Assembly (NCBI GenBank): GCA_905182985.1
Contig: CAJJDN010000047.1
Location: 3,670-67,669 of the forward strand
Reading direction: 5' to 3'
Source: Paramecium sonneborni
Lineage: Eukaryota > Ciliophora > Oligohymenophorea > Peniculida > Parameciidae
Length of the DNA: 64,000 nucleotides
Part shown: positions 37,533 to 50,200 of the stretch, in pieces
Layout of the letters: every line of letters starts with the position of its first letter
Numbering within the stretch: position 1 is the first letter of the stretch
Notes under the pieces: generated by a model
Told to the model about the DNA's origin: nothing
The model's database searches: none
The model's input: the letters and a program-made list of their open reading frames with translations, nothing else
Translations under genes and position numbers: made by a program

Positions 37533-38232
37533 TGATAGATTTAATGATTATAAATTTCTCTTTATCAATTACAAGCTTATATTTTTTTATAATTTTCTTA
37601 TTTACTTAAATTTGTAAATTGATTAATTTTACTATGATAGTTTAGTGATTTAATTTTTTGATTCAAGAATTTCTACTTTTATTTTTTGTTACATTTTTTA
37701 ATTATCCTGAAATCTTATTTACTATCTTCAGGTTTATTTATTCTTTATTAAGAATAATTGTCCGCAATTTTACTAATTTAATGTTTATATTATTTAAGTT
37801 TTGTTTAATTTAAGTTGAATTATAATTCTGAAAGCAGAGATATTGATTTACAAGAAAAATAAATTATGATTTAATGGATCATTTAATATCTAAACTATAT
37901 AGTTTAACTAGATTTTTTTGATTCAATAATTTGGAATTTATTTTTTAAGGTTTAAAGGGAATAAAAAAAATTTTATATATTTTGTTTAAACATTTATAGC
38001 TCCATTTTGAATTTAAATCTATAATTATGATTATAGTGTTTTTATTATAAATCAATAGAGGAATTACATAGAATCTAAGAGAAAATAAAAATCCTTCTGA
38101 ATGAGGAATAATATTAGATAAAGTTGACAAATAAAATAATGGAATATTTGTTATTTTGATTTTATTTTTTATATGTATTACTTAACTTGAAATCTAATAT
38201 AAAAGTAGTTTATTGTTAATTTAAATTATATA
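37041..38232. repeat. Direct repeat copy 1, 1,192 bp
   Basis: This block recurs, apparently without any difference, at 38,234-39,425, exactly 1,193 positions later, with one unresolved base (N) between the copies. Such an arrangement is typical of two assembly contigs whose overlapping ends were joined instead of merged. It contains most of the gene at 37,003-37,532 and about 700 bp of AT-rich DNA upstream. Confidence 0.9.
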
Positions 38233-38233
38233 N
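38233..38233. other. Single undetermined base (N)
   Basis: The only ambiguous base noticed in the window. It lies exactly at the junction of the two repeat copies, which marks it as an assembly join. Confidence 0.95.
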
Positions 38234-39425
38234 TTTTAGTAATCTCAAAAGTCTTAACTAAATAATCTAAAGTAAGAAACTATATATTTTAAAGTTTGTT
38301 ACTCCAAATTCTTTTGTTCTTTCGATAAATATATCTTTGGCTTAACCCCATTTTGCTTAAACTTAAGGTTCCTAAAATTTCTTTTGTAATTCTTCATATT
38401 TCAGTTTTAAATTATCTGTTATAACTACATTTTATCTTTAAATTACTTACATTAAGTAGTATCACTGTAAGGCTTATGCTCAATTGAAGTTTAAATTGCT
38501 TAATTAACTTTTTAATTTGTGTTGTTGTTCATTTATGAAGTTTGTATAATCAAAATTAATATTATTGTTTAGCATTACTCAAATAATGCTTTCAATTACA
38601 AAATCCTAATTTTTCTGATGATATCCATCTACTATTCCTATTAATTCATATAGTAATTTAAACTTTTCTTAATTTTTTAGATCATTAAGCATCTGTTTAT
38701 TGGGTATATTAATTTATATTCTCATTGATAGATTTAATGATTATAAATTTCTCTTTATCAATTACAAGCTTATATTTTTTTATAATTTTCTTATTTACTT
38801 AAATTTGTAAATTGATTAATTTTACTATGATAGTTTAGTGATTTAATTTTTTGATTCAAGAATTTCTACTTTTATTTTTTGTTACATTTTTTAATTATCC
38901 TGAAATCTTATTTACTATCTTCAGGTTTATTTATTCTTTATTAAGAATAATTGTCCGCAATTTTACTAATTTAATGTTTATATTATTTAAGTTTTGTTTA
39001 ATTTAAGTTGAATTATAATTCTGAAAGCAGAGATATTGATTTACAAGAAAAATAAATTATGATTTAATGGATCATTTAATATCTAAACTATATAGTTTAA
39101 CTAGATTTTTTTGATTCAATAATTTGGAATTTATTTTTTAAGGTTTAAAGGGAATAAAAAAAATTTTATATATTTTGTTTAAACATTTATAGCTCCATTT
39201 TGAATTTAAATCTATAATTATGATTATAGTGTTTTTATTATAAATCAATAGAGGAATTACATAGAATCTAAGAGAAAATAAAAATCCTTCTGAATGAGGA
39301 ATAATATTAGATAAAGTTGACAAATAAAATAATGGAATATTTGTTATTTTGATTTTATTTTTTATATGTATTACTTAACTTGAAATCTAATATAAAAGTA
39401 GTTTATTGTTAATTTAAATTATATA
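38234..39425. repeat. Direct repeat copy 2, 1,192 bp
   Basis: Second copy of the block at 37,041-38,232. It begins immediately after the N and ends at 39,425, where unique sequence leading to the NEK kinase begins. It carries a 3'-truncated duplicate of the small coiled-coil gene (38,234-38,725, minus strand, lacking the last 38 bases). Confidence 0.9.
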
Positions 39426-39516
39426 CTAATGAGAATTGAGTTTTTATCTCATTAAAATAAATTAGGAGTTGATAAATTTAAATTCAAACATAAAATTTAA
39501 AATTTAGTTTGAATAA

Positions 39517-40887
39517 ATGAGTCGATTGTCTGTTTCTGATTTCGAAATAATAAAAAAATTAGGATAGGGTTCTTTTTCAGCTGTATATAAAGTGAAAAGA
39601 AAATCAGATGGTTAAGAATATGCAATGAAAAAAGTTGAATTATCAGGGTTATCAATAAAGGAACTAAATAATGCTTTGAATGAAGTTAGGATTTTAGCAA
39701 GTCTTGAAAATCCTTATATAATTGGATATAGAGAAGCGTTTATAAAAGGAGACATTTTATTTATAGTATTGGAATATGCAGGAGGAGGAGATTTATAATA
39801 AAAATTGGAGTATATAAGAAAAAAAGGATAAGGGTTTTATTTAGATGAGGAATTGATATGGAATTATATATATGAGATGCTTTAAGGTTTGAATGAATTG
39901 CATAGGAAAGGAATATATCATCGAGATATTAAATGTGCAAATATATTTTTGAGTTAAGATCATAAACATATTAAATTGGGTGATTTAAATGTTGCTAAAG
40001 TTGTAAAAGCAAATTAGTTTGCAAATACATATGCTGGAACTCCTTATTATGCAAGTCCTGAAGTATGGATGGATTAACCTTATGATTAGAAATGTGATAT
40101 CTGGTCATTAGGATGTGTAATATATGAAATGGCATAATTGTAACCACCATTTCTGGCAAATGATTTATTTTAGTTGTAGATAAAAATAGCTAAAGGATAA
40201 TATGAATAGTTAAATTCAAGATATAGTATAGAGTTAAATGAATTCATCACAAAATGTTTATAGATTTCTTCAAAATAAAGGGGATCTTGTGAAGAATTAT
40301 TAAAGATAGCTCAAGTAAGAAATAGATAAAACTTAATTTCTTAATGTTCAGTTTCGAATAGTAATGTAAAATTACTTGAAACTATTTGTCTATCTAAAAA
40401 CTATAAAGAAATTCGATTGCCTAGACCTAGATATTAAACAGAAATGAATGATTCAAGTGTAGTTATTTGTAAAATCAATACTTCTCGTGGATATAGAGCT
40501 ATTTCAAATAATAGATCAGATGAATCTAATAGTCCAGCTAGTAGAAAATTCAAAATTAAAAATAAACTATCAAATCATAAGAATTCTATTGAAAGAAATA
40601 ATTCTTAAAATAATTAATATTCAAAAGAGAATATAAGAAACATTAATAATCTTTATCAATTATAACCTAATAATCATTAACATTATCCAAGTGCTCAAGA
40701 ATATCATTGTAACAATATTAATAGATAAATTACACCAAAATTAAGAAAATAATTATCTTCTCCTTTGAATTAGAAATCTCCATTAAAATCAGATATTCAG
40801 TAAGACATATAATTACCAAAATTATAAAAAAAATAATTGATATTCTAAACTAAAGATAACTTAAAAAATATCAGAAAATTATTATGA
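39517..40887 (+). CDS. NEK-family Ser/Thr kinase
   Basis: An intronless 456-residue kinase. The domain occupies about residues 8-265: glycine loop LGQGSFSAVY, ATP-binding Lys in YAMKKVEL, gatekeeper region VLEYAGGGDL, catalytic loop YHRDIKCANI, DLN in place of DFG (GDLNVAKV, common in protist NEKs), TPYYASPEVW activation segment, and DIWSLGCVIYEM. These point to the NIMA-related (NEK) family, greatly expanded in ciliates and linked to cilia length, basal bodies and cell cycle. The last 190 residues are a disordered Asn/Ser/Gln/Lys-rich tail. All catalytic residues are present. The start follows a short AT-rich leader just beyond the duplicated block. Confidence 0.9.
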
Positions 40888-40959
40888 TTATTTTAATTCT
40901 TTTTAAATTTTAATACCAAAAATAAGCAGGGTTATTTTTTTTCATTAATTTAAATATCT

Positions 40960-43900
40960 ATGAATAGTCATTATGTCGATGATGTTGATGAGTATAATCT
41001 AGATAATGAAGAATCGATACGTTCTAAATGGAAAGAGACAAGAGGTTGTAAAATAGGATTGAAATCCTAAGACTTTTAGCCTTTTCGTAAAGAATTCTTG
41101 CATGTATAAGATTTAATTATTTTCTTAAGAAAAATTAAGAAAGTTATATGATGACAGAAGAAAGAATTGAAGCCTTTTATAGAGAAAAAGAAATAATAAT
41201 AAAAACTTTAGAAAATTAAAAAGTACCTCCTCCATATTTAAGTTGGGCTTCAGCTAATTTCCCATCTCCTATTTTAGATTCAATAGAATAATTATAATTT
41301 AAGAATCCAACAGTTATTCAATCTGTAGGTATAATTATAATTTAAATATTTAATTTAAGTTTTTCCAATAATTTTAGCTGGATATGATGTAATAGGAGTT
41401 GCATAAACAGGATCTGGAAAAACTATAGCATATTTATTACCAGGATTAATTTAAATTACTAATTAAATAAATGAAGAATCAAATAATACTAAAAAATAAA
41501 ATAGTCCTCAAATGTTAATTTTGGTTCCAACTAGAGAATTAGCTATTTAAATAGATTCAGAAATTTAATTATTTACATAGAATTATAGGTTAAAAACAGT
41601 TTGTGTTTATGGTGGTCTAAACAATAGAAAAACTTAATATTTTAATTTAGGAAAATCTCCAAATATTTTAGTTGCAACTCCAGGAAGACTCTTAGATTTT
41701 TTAAAAGAAAGAGTAATAACATTAACTGATGTGAGTTATTTAGTTATTGATGAAGCAGATAGACTTTTGGAAATGGGTTTTGAAGATACAACAAGAGAAA
41801 TAGTTTAATAAATTAGAGAAGATAGATAAACAGTTCTTTTTTCAGCTACTTGGCCTAAAGCTGTAAAAAATTTAGCATTTGATTTTTGTTAATAAAGTCC
41901 AATCTATGTATAAATAGGGAAATCAAATTTAACAATAAATAAAAATATTGAGCAAGAAATTATTTGTCTTTTTTAAAGAGAAAAATTAAAATCATTGCTT
42001 AGTATTTTAGATACATTAAAAATATCAGATAAAGTTCTTATTTTTTCAGAATAAAGATATCGTTGTGAATAATTAGCTATAAATATGGCTGATATGGGAT
42101 ACTATACAATAGCTTTACATGGTGATAAAACCTAACCTTAAAGAGATGAAATAATGAAAGCATTTCGTAGTGGATAGACTCGATTATTATGTGCAACTGA
42201 TTTAGCATCTAGAGGATTAGATGTTACTGATATTACAGTTGTAATTAATTATGATTTTCCTAAATATTTTGATGATTATATTCATCGAATTGGAAGAACT
42301 GGTAGAGGAGAAAAAAAAGGAAAATCTTTTAGTTTTTTAGCTTATGATAAAGATGAGTCTTATATGGCAAGAGAAATATTAAAATTAGCTTCAATTACAA
42401 ACCTTAAATATGATGAATTTGCTTTACTAAATTTTGCAAAAGGAATATGTAAAACTTTTTATTTAATTATAAGTACCATAAATTAGAAATGATTTTGAAT
42501 CTGATAGATTTATATAATAATAACCTGGAAATTATAGTTAAAAAGTCAATTTTACATTTCCTAAAAATTCTAAAGAATAATATAATTATGATTTATAGAA
42601 ATTTAAGTAAAGTTTTAAATTAAAATATAGGAATCCTTAAGAAAATCGAAATTATTAAAATGACAAAAATTATAGACAATTTTAAAGTGTTCAAAACTAA
42701 AAAGAAGATTCATCATTTAGGGATTCTAACCAGTAAATATGTTCACTAAATAAATAGCAATTTTAATTTTTAAAATAATGAGAAATATTAAGAGTAAAAT
42801 AATTAGATAAACAGAAGTTAATACTAAAGAAATAATTAATAGAGTGAGAATAGGAATCATAAAAATTACAATTGTGAGATGGCAGAGGATGGATAAAATT
42901 ATTATTAAAAAGAAGAGATAAAATATCCTAATGGTAAATAAGAAAGAGTTGATAGATAAAATAGATAAGAAGAATCATATAATTTAAATAATAAATTTGG
43001 TTCGGATTGCTAAAATAGGTTTTATTAAAATGATAGATTTGATAAATAAAATAGATAGGAAAGATAGTTTAGATAATAAGAATAAGATCGATCTTCAAGA
43101 TTAGAAACTTAATAAAGATAAATTGATAAAGAAATATAAGATAAACAAGAATATATAGAAAATAAATATGATAGATAAAATAATAATTATAAAAATGACC
43201 GAAGAGAATTTAGATAGTAAGAAGAAATGAGAAGAGTATTTAATGATAAATAAGAAAAACCATTTAGATAATATGAAAAATCAGAAAGATCAGAAAGATA
43301 ATTTGAAAATAATCGAGGGAATAGAAGGGTGAATTTTATTAATTAAGATGAGGATAGATTAGAAAATAGTAAAGATTAAGAAATTTCATTGAAATAATAA
43401 TAAACTAAAATTATATTTGATAGTAATTAATAAAGATGGGATAATTAAAGAAATGCTTAATTAGAAGATTTTAGATAAAATTCAAAATATATGTCATAAT
43501 CATAATAAATATCTGGTTTTAAAAATAATATCAAAAGCTATGAAAACCATGGTGAAGATTTTAAGAATTTCAGATAAGAAGAATATAAAAGATAACATTA
43601 TAATCATGATGATGAAAGACATAGTAAAAGTTAATTTCATTCAAGGTATGAAAAAATAGATTAAATTAATAACTTTAAAGATTAATAAAATAAAAATTAA
43701 GTTAAATTTCAGAAAGGAGATGATGATTATAAAACAAAAAATTTTAATAGATTTTAAGAATAGGAGGAAAATGATAGACCTCAAAAATTTAGAAATTTTG
43801 ATTCAAGAAACAATAATTATCAAAGTCAAGGAAAACATTATTACGATTAAAATGAAAAATAGGGATAAGCTAATTTTAGAAACTAAAGATAGCCTTATAA

Positions 43901-44780
43901 TGAATAATTTGAATATAATAATAATTCAAGATAGTAAAAAGACTAATAAAACAATAGTTTTAATAGAGTAAATAGAAATCAAATAGAATATAGTAATAAT
44001 GATAATAATAAATTCAAATCTTATAGAAATACTTAAAGTCTAGAAAGAAATGAATAATTTAGATTTTTCAATTCAAAACATATTACTTAAAATGTCACAT
44101 CAGCAGATGATTAATTTAATAATTTTAATAAATAAAGATCAGAAGAAAATAATCTTTAGAGAAACAGAAACTAGAATTAACAAAATCTAGTAGATTTTAA
44201 AGAAAATCGATTTAATATAAATTAAGGTCAAAATTTAGAAGAATCTAAGAAATAATCGTTATCTATTAATGAGAATTAGGATGTAATTGGGGAGACTAAT
44301 GAAGTTTAAGAATATAATTTTAATTATGATCCTAATAAATCGACATCTGAAAATGGAGAAGTTTAAGATCATAAACAGATTGATGATTTTGAATAAATTA
44401 ATTAAGAAAAAGAAATTGATAGTTAAAATGTACACAATTAGAATATTATCTTAAAATCAATCTTAAAAACTAGTGTTCAAATTCCAACAGTGATAGGATC
44501 TGATTAAATTTAGGTTAAGATAGAGTAAAATTTAAGAAATGTTGAAGATGATATAAATAATATGAAATCTAATTTTATTGAACAAGAAGAAGAAAAAAAT
44601 AAAGGAGAAAGTTCTGATAATGAATTTGATTTTACACGATTCAGTAAATCACTTGAACAAGAAAGTTAAATTAAATAAGATCCAAATTAGTAGTAATTAT
44701 TTTTATTTATTTATAGTTAATAACTTAATAATAATACAGAAAATGTTGCTGAGGAACAACAATCTAAATTAGACTAATGA
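40960..44780 (+). CDS. DEAD-box RNA helicase with giant Gln/Asn-rich tail
   Basis: A 1,229-residue product; introns at 41,104-41,129, 41,329-41,359, 42,449-42,473, 42,733-42,757 and 44,693-44,716 (26, 31, 25, 25 and 24 nt) give an exact frame. Residues about 80-470 hold all helicase motifs: [42 protein letters not shown] and HRIGRTGRG. This fits the Ded1/DDX3 or DDX5-like branch of ATP-dependent RNA unwinding. The remaining ~750 residues are low-complexity Gln, Asn, Arg, Asp, Glu and Lys, with many repeats such as DRQNRQ. Such tails drive condensate formation in other helicases. Nearly all the Gln are UAA or UAG, so a standard-code reading sees only fragments. Confidence 0.9.
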
Positions 44781-44859
44781 GTACACTAATGAATTATTTT
44801 AAGAAAATTATAAAATAAATATTGTGCCAATTTTTACATTATTTTAATTATAACAAATT

Positions 44860-45324
44860 ATGAGTCGTCTTTACACATTAGAAGATGAATAACTTGATTA
44901 TGGATTAGATTATGAAAGTGTTTTGGTTGTAAAAGAGATTGAGTAACCTAAAAATAAAAGAGAAGATGAAAATGATCTATAAAAACTTTTAAGTCTTCAA
45001 TTTTATAGCAAAAAGAAAAAAAGTTCATTTAAATTAAATGCTATCTAAAGATTAATTACAGAATAAAAGGAAAACTTTAAAAAATAATAAGAATAGAAAT
45101 ATCTCAATTAAAAACTTAAGACACCATCTTCAAAGTAATTTCCTAGCATAATCATAACACCTAAATGTTCGATTAAGAATCCTTAACAAAGCAAGAGTTT
45201 AAAACAACATATTATGATTGCCCCGTTAAATTTTTAAGATTCATTTCAGAAAATAAAATTGTTAGTTTCTAAACAAGAAAAGAATTAGTTAGATTTTAGT
45301 AAATTTAAAAGGTCTCTATATTGA
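44860..45324 (+). CDS. Small basic protein of unknown function
   Basis: An intronless 154-residue frame 79 bp after the helicase. The N-terminus is acidic (LEDEQLDYGLDYES) and the rest is basic and low in structure. It includes a KKKKSS cluster and proline-directed Ser/Thr sites (TPSSK, TPKCS) that could be kinase substrates or nuclear-localisation elements. No domain recognised and no homology evident by eye. The clean frame, start and short spacers on both sides support it as a real gene. Confidence 0.65.
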
Positions 45325-45395
45325 GAATTATTTCATAAAGAAGTGTCTTGATTTTTTTTGGTTTTATAATTAAAAATAATAATTAATATAATTAA

Positions 45396-45734
45396 ATGGC
45401 TGAAGGATAATCTGACACGTTTTGGAAATCGCTTTATATCTATTTCAATGAAATGGATTTTGAATCTCAATTGTTTGTGAAAAGGATATATAAAATCGTC
45501 ATTTTGACAGTAGCTGTAATATCAAATTTTGATATCCTTAGATAATTTCATTTATTATTGCATTCTTCCTGGAAAGATTTTCAGTATGTGTATACTCTAC
45601 AATTGGAGCAAGTGTTCTTTGTATATTAGTATAGACTAATTTGCATATTATATTAGGTATTGGCACCAGCTTGGCCTATGTGGAAAAAAAATCAACCTAA
45701 TTGGTAATAAGCAAATTGGTAAAAACAAAAATGA
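45396..45734 (+). CDS. SPCS1: Signal peptidase complex subunit SPC12/SPCS1
   Basis: A 94-residue membrane protein with introns 45,516-45,541 (26 nt) and 45,629-45,656 (28 nt). It matches SPC12: a short N-terminus with MDFESQ (family MD(Y/F)xGQ), two adjacent transmembrane helices (IYKIVILTVAIISFIIAFFL and STIGASVLCILVLA), and the conserved ending APAWPMWKKNQPNW, equivalent to PPWPxxxxxPLxW in other eukaryotes. SPC12 is a non-catalytic ER-membrane subunit that shapes substrate choice of the signal peptidase. Length and topology agree with the family. Confidence 0.85.
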
Positions 45735-45898
45735 ATTTTATAATTATATATACAGATAAATTTTAGAAATTTAGAATTAAAAATTTATCTAATGGATTAT
45801 GTGAAAGTTAAATAGTTAAAGGAACTGAATGATTATAAAAAAATGGTAAATAGATGATGTGGACTAATTATCTTTTATAATTTTATATTATCATATTA

Positions 45899-46806
45899 AT
45901 GAAAAAATAATAATCAAAATCTTAATCTAATAGAAACAGATAAGAAACAGCTCAATCTATTAAAAAATAAGAGAAACTAACTAAAATATAAGAAGCCTTT
46001 AATTTTAATAAGGCATCTAAATATATTGTAAATAAATTATACAAAAGGAGTTTCAATCTGGATTTTAGGAAAGAGCATGGTTAATAAAAAGAGGTTATTA
46101 AGATAGAATAGATTTCAAAGATTCAGAAATAACAGAACTTAGAAAATATTTTTCATCTCTTGATGGAGATGGCTCTGGTGCAATTGGAATTGAAGAATTA
46201 GAGGATCCATTAATAGCTTTGGGTTTAGTAAACTCAAGAGAAGAAGTAGAAAAGATTATGAATGAAGTTGATGAAGATGGAACTAATGAAATTGAATTTA
46301 AAGAGTTTTTGACAATAATGAGAGGAGTTCAAAAAGGAGGAAATACTGATTAAGGGGAAAAGAATCCTATTTATGATTTTTTTAAGAGTAATAGACTAAT
46401 TAATGATAATTTTAGAGATGAGTAATGGTTAGTTAGAAAAAGGAATGGATAAACATATTCCTTTTAAATTAAATGTCAGCTTATTTAGAAGAAAATAAAT
46501 ATTGAGTAAATTATTAATTAAAAAATAAAGATGCGATTACAAGTGATCAGAAAGAATTAAAAGATAAAGGTTAAAAAATTCTGTAAGCATATAAAAGATA
46601 GCTTTTAAATAATAAATAATAAGAGAGATTGAATCGTGGAGAAGATCCAAATGGTAAGAAATAACTATATATTTGTAGATATATCTTTAGATTAATTTCC
46701 AAATAAAGATAATGGACCAAATCCTAGAAATGGATTTCCAAGATAATAAAGAATAATTCAACCAGAAGCAAAAATAGGTGGTAATAATAAACATTTAGAA
46801 AAATGA
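45899..46806 (+). CDS. EF-hand calcium-binding protein
   Basis: A 269-residue product with introns 46,028-46,047 (20 nt), 46,388-46,415 (28), 46,506-46,530 (25) and 46,654-46,678 (25) restoring the frame to UGA at 46,804. Two canonical EF-hands lie near residues 85-155: loop 1 is DGDGSGAIGIEE with correct ligand positions, loop 2 DEDGTNEIEFKE. A basic Gln/Lys-rich N-terminus precedes them. The C-terminal 110 residues are polar and end in a Pro/Asn/Gly-rich tail. The pairing resembles centrin or calmodulin-type proteins with extensions; it is not calmodulin itself. Likely a calcium sensor. Confidence 0.8.
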
Positions 46807-47247
46807 ATATTGATTGAAATTGATATATTAAAATTTTCTAAGTGATCATAATATTTGTTTTTTTATTATTATTTTTTTATCTCAATCTTAAGATAAGAAA
46901 ATGAAATTTTCATTACAATAAAAGAATCGATATTAAATTTGATAGAAGAAGTGGAATAATAAATAAAAGTTGAGGTTTATGGAGATTTTGATGATTTTAA
47001 GAAAATAATAAAAAATAAAATAATTAACTCTTGGTTTATTTAAATTTGAAATATTTAGACAATAGGAGGTAATGTTAAATTAATTTGCGATATTTGTTCG
47101 AAGCCTTATTGATGAACAAGTAGGAGAGTTGAATTATATATATAAATTAATGATTTTTCAGTAACTAAAAATTACTTTGCCTTGAACCAGTGCTCAAGAA
47201 ATCGAATAATCAAATAGAAAAGAATGGGAGACTGTTTAGAAACGTGA
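46807..47247. other. Spacer with unresolved 5' end of the channel gene
   Basis: This stretch contains open + strand frames that could be upstream exons of the channel. One starts with ATG near 47,073; another has ATG at 47,224 in the channel's frame but meets UGA at 47,245-47,247, seven codons later. No micro-intron reconciles them. Confidence 0.4.
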
Positions 47248-50200
47248 TTAGGTTTTGAATATGACCCTTTTACGTTTCAATATTTAGAATTACACCCCGA
47301 TTTGGTTACTATTAAAAATCAAGTATACAAACTTAGTTATATATGCAGAAAATCAAACATCATCCCATAGAGGATTAATAACATGTTTAAACTGCACTGG
47401 GATGTTTTAGCAAAGAAAATACAATACGCTTATACTTAAGTAAAAACATCCATGTTTTGCAACGATTAGTTATTATAATGGTGATTGTAAATACTATTGC
47501 CTTCTGTTTATATGACTATTAAATTAGAGATAGTGTAAATAATCTAAGTTATAGAAACATAGCTTCAATAATAATTGAAACAATATGCAATGTATTTTTT
47601 GGGATTGAAATAATAATTCAGTGCATTTGTTATGGAGTGATAATGGGAAAGAGAACATATTTAAGAAATATATGGAGCTGTCTAAATTTTTTGACTTTTG
47701 TTTGTACATGGTCTATTTATTTAGATTAGTCAAATACCTTCATTTAATTGTTAAGAGTTATTCGTTTATTAAGATTAGTGAGACTTTTATAAGAAATTCA
47801 TTATTTTAGAGAGCATGTAGAAACCTTTTTTTCATGTTTTTTGACTATTCACACAATAATAATACCATTGGTGATAGTGATTTTTGGATTTTCAATAATT
47901 GGATTGCATTTACTTAGAGGAGTGACAGGACGTAGATGTGCTAAAGATGGAATTATTGATTTAAGTATTAGAAATTTATGTGGAGAATGGGAATGTCCTA
48001 ATGGGTATAAATGTTTCATTATAAAGTTATGAATGTATTGACCATTATAATTCTGAAGACTTAAATTATTTAGACTTTTATTATGGCTATTACAATTTCG
48101 ATACTATTTATGATTCATTTTTAAGTGGCTACATGTTTTTTAATGCAACAGGTTGGTCACCTACCACTTTTTATTTTTGGAAAGCTGTAACTCCTCCTGC
48201 TACTGCAATATATTTCATATTTATGCTTTTTATCTTGTATCTTTAAATTATTTATGTTAGACATTACACTCTATCTGATTTATTACTAGCTACTTTATAT
48301 GAATCATTTCTTGTCAGTAGTGCCATAAAAAATAATCTTTAATCTAATAAATCTGAATTATTTTCTTAAAGAAGAAGAACTACTGTTACCTTAGTTAATA
48401 ATTAAAACAAAGCATAAATTAACTTTCATAAATTGCATATGATTACTTAAATATAATCTTAACATAGAGCTAATCTTGTAATTCCTGCTGAAATCTTACA
48501 CAATATTAATATAAAATAAAAAGATCAATCTTAGATTATTATTAGAATTAAATAATTTGATTAAATGTTCATTATTGCATCAACAATCATATTATGTTTA
48601 GATTAAATTGAAATGAGGCATCCTAAAGAATATTATGCAGATATGGTTATGAATTTCTGCTTAATTATTATGACTATATTAAAATTAATTTTTTTTGAGA
48701 AATCAAGGAGAAAATTATATATCATGGTAGATGTACTTTTATCATTTGCTTTAATAATTGTCATTATTTTAGAATTTTTAAATTTTTAAAACAATGTGTT
48801 TATTATTATTAAAGCTTTCAAAGCTTTTAGATTAATAAAATTAATTTATAAATTAGAATATTTTGGAGTTATTAGATTATTGCTAAGATGTCTTATTGAA
48901 ACAATAATTAAAATTAGACACCTAATAATATTATGGGTTATCTTTGCATTCTTAATTTCAATTATTGGTTAAGAATTGTTCGCTCATTATGTTTAAAGAA
49001 CAGATGAAATTGAAATTCATTTTAATGGTATTGGAAATGCATTAATGGCTGTATTTAATATTTTTTATGCAGAAGAATGGCATGTAACTATGTATTAACA
49101 TGCATTATCTAAACCTGCCTCATCCTTTATTTTTTTTCTAATTGTGTTTACCCTATCTCATACTCTTTTTATGAGATTGTTAAAAGCATTGTTTTTAAAT
49201 GAGTTTGGAAAGAAGTTAAACGAATTAGATTTAAAATACCCATAAACAGATTATTTATAAAGAGCATGGTAGCATATAAAAAAATCATGTTTTTAATAAG
49301 AATCTACTACTTCAGCATCATAATCTGAAAATGATGAAGATTCAAATGTTCCACTTGAAGAAATTGATCAGAATGGAGTCAAAATTAAAAATATTATAAT
49401 GTAAACAAATATTTCAAATTATCAAAAAATAGTAGAAAATAAATTATTTAGAATTTTTATTCTAATTATTGTAACTTTAAGTGCAGTCAAAAGTGCAATA
49501 TAAAATCCATTAACAGATCCTTAAAGTGATGAGAAGGTATTAATTCAATTAATTTTAGATGATACTAGATATTATATAATATATTACAACTATATTCTTT
49601 ATGATTGAACTTATTTTGAATTGTTTAGCCTATGGAATAGTAAAATTCATAAATCAATCATTTTTAAATATTATTTCCATAATAAATATTATTGTGAATA
49701 TTATTTCAATAGGGTTGGGTAATCCTGCTTTATTTATTTTAACTCTCTTTGACTCTTTAAGAGTATTAGCATTTTTAAAAACTGGAGCAGATGAATATCC
49801 AATATTAAAATAAGCTCTTCAAGCTTTATTTAATGCATTTACTAAGATGATTTAATTAGCACTATTTAGTTTTCTAATTTTATTAATGTACAGCATTATA
49901 GGTATGTAATTACTAAATGATGAATTCTATTATTGTAGCATTCCTGAAGGTAATTAAGCAGAATTACATTTAAAAACAAAAATTGATTGTTTTGATATAG
50001 GAGGAAATTGGATTAATAGAACTTTAAATTTTGATAGTTTGTTTTAATCAATAAATATTTTATTTTGTGTAACAACATCTGAAGAATGGATTCCATTGAT
50101 GACACCTGCATGGTCAGCTTCAGGAATAGACCATTAACCACATCATGATAAAAATAGATATTGGTCTATTTATTATTAAATGTTTTTCTTTATTGGTAAC

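Noticed and set aside
37945..38130. 61-codon minus-strand frame, repeated at 39,138
   Set aside because: It exists twice only because the 1,192-bp block is duplicated; short, hydrophobic and without context, so not called a gene.
43720..43971. 83-codon Lys/Ile-rich plus-strand frame
   Set aside because: Out-of-frame reading of the helicase's Gln/Asn-rich tail, which is open across this interval in the helicase frame.
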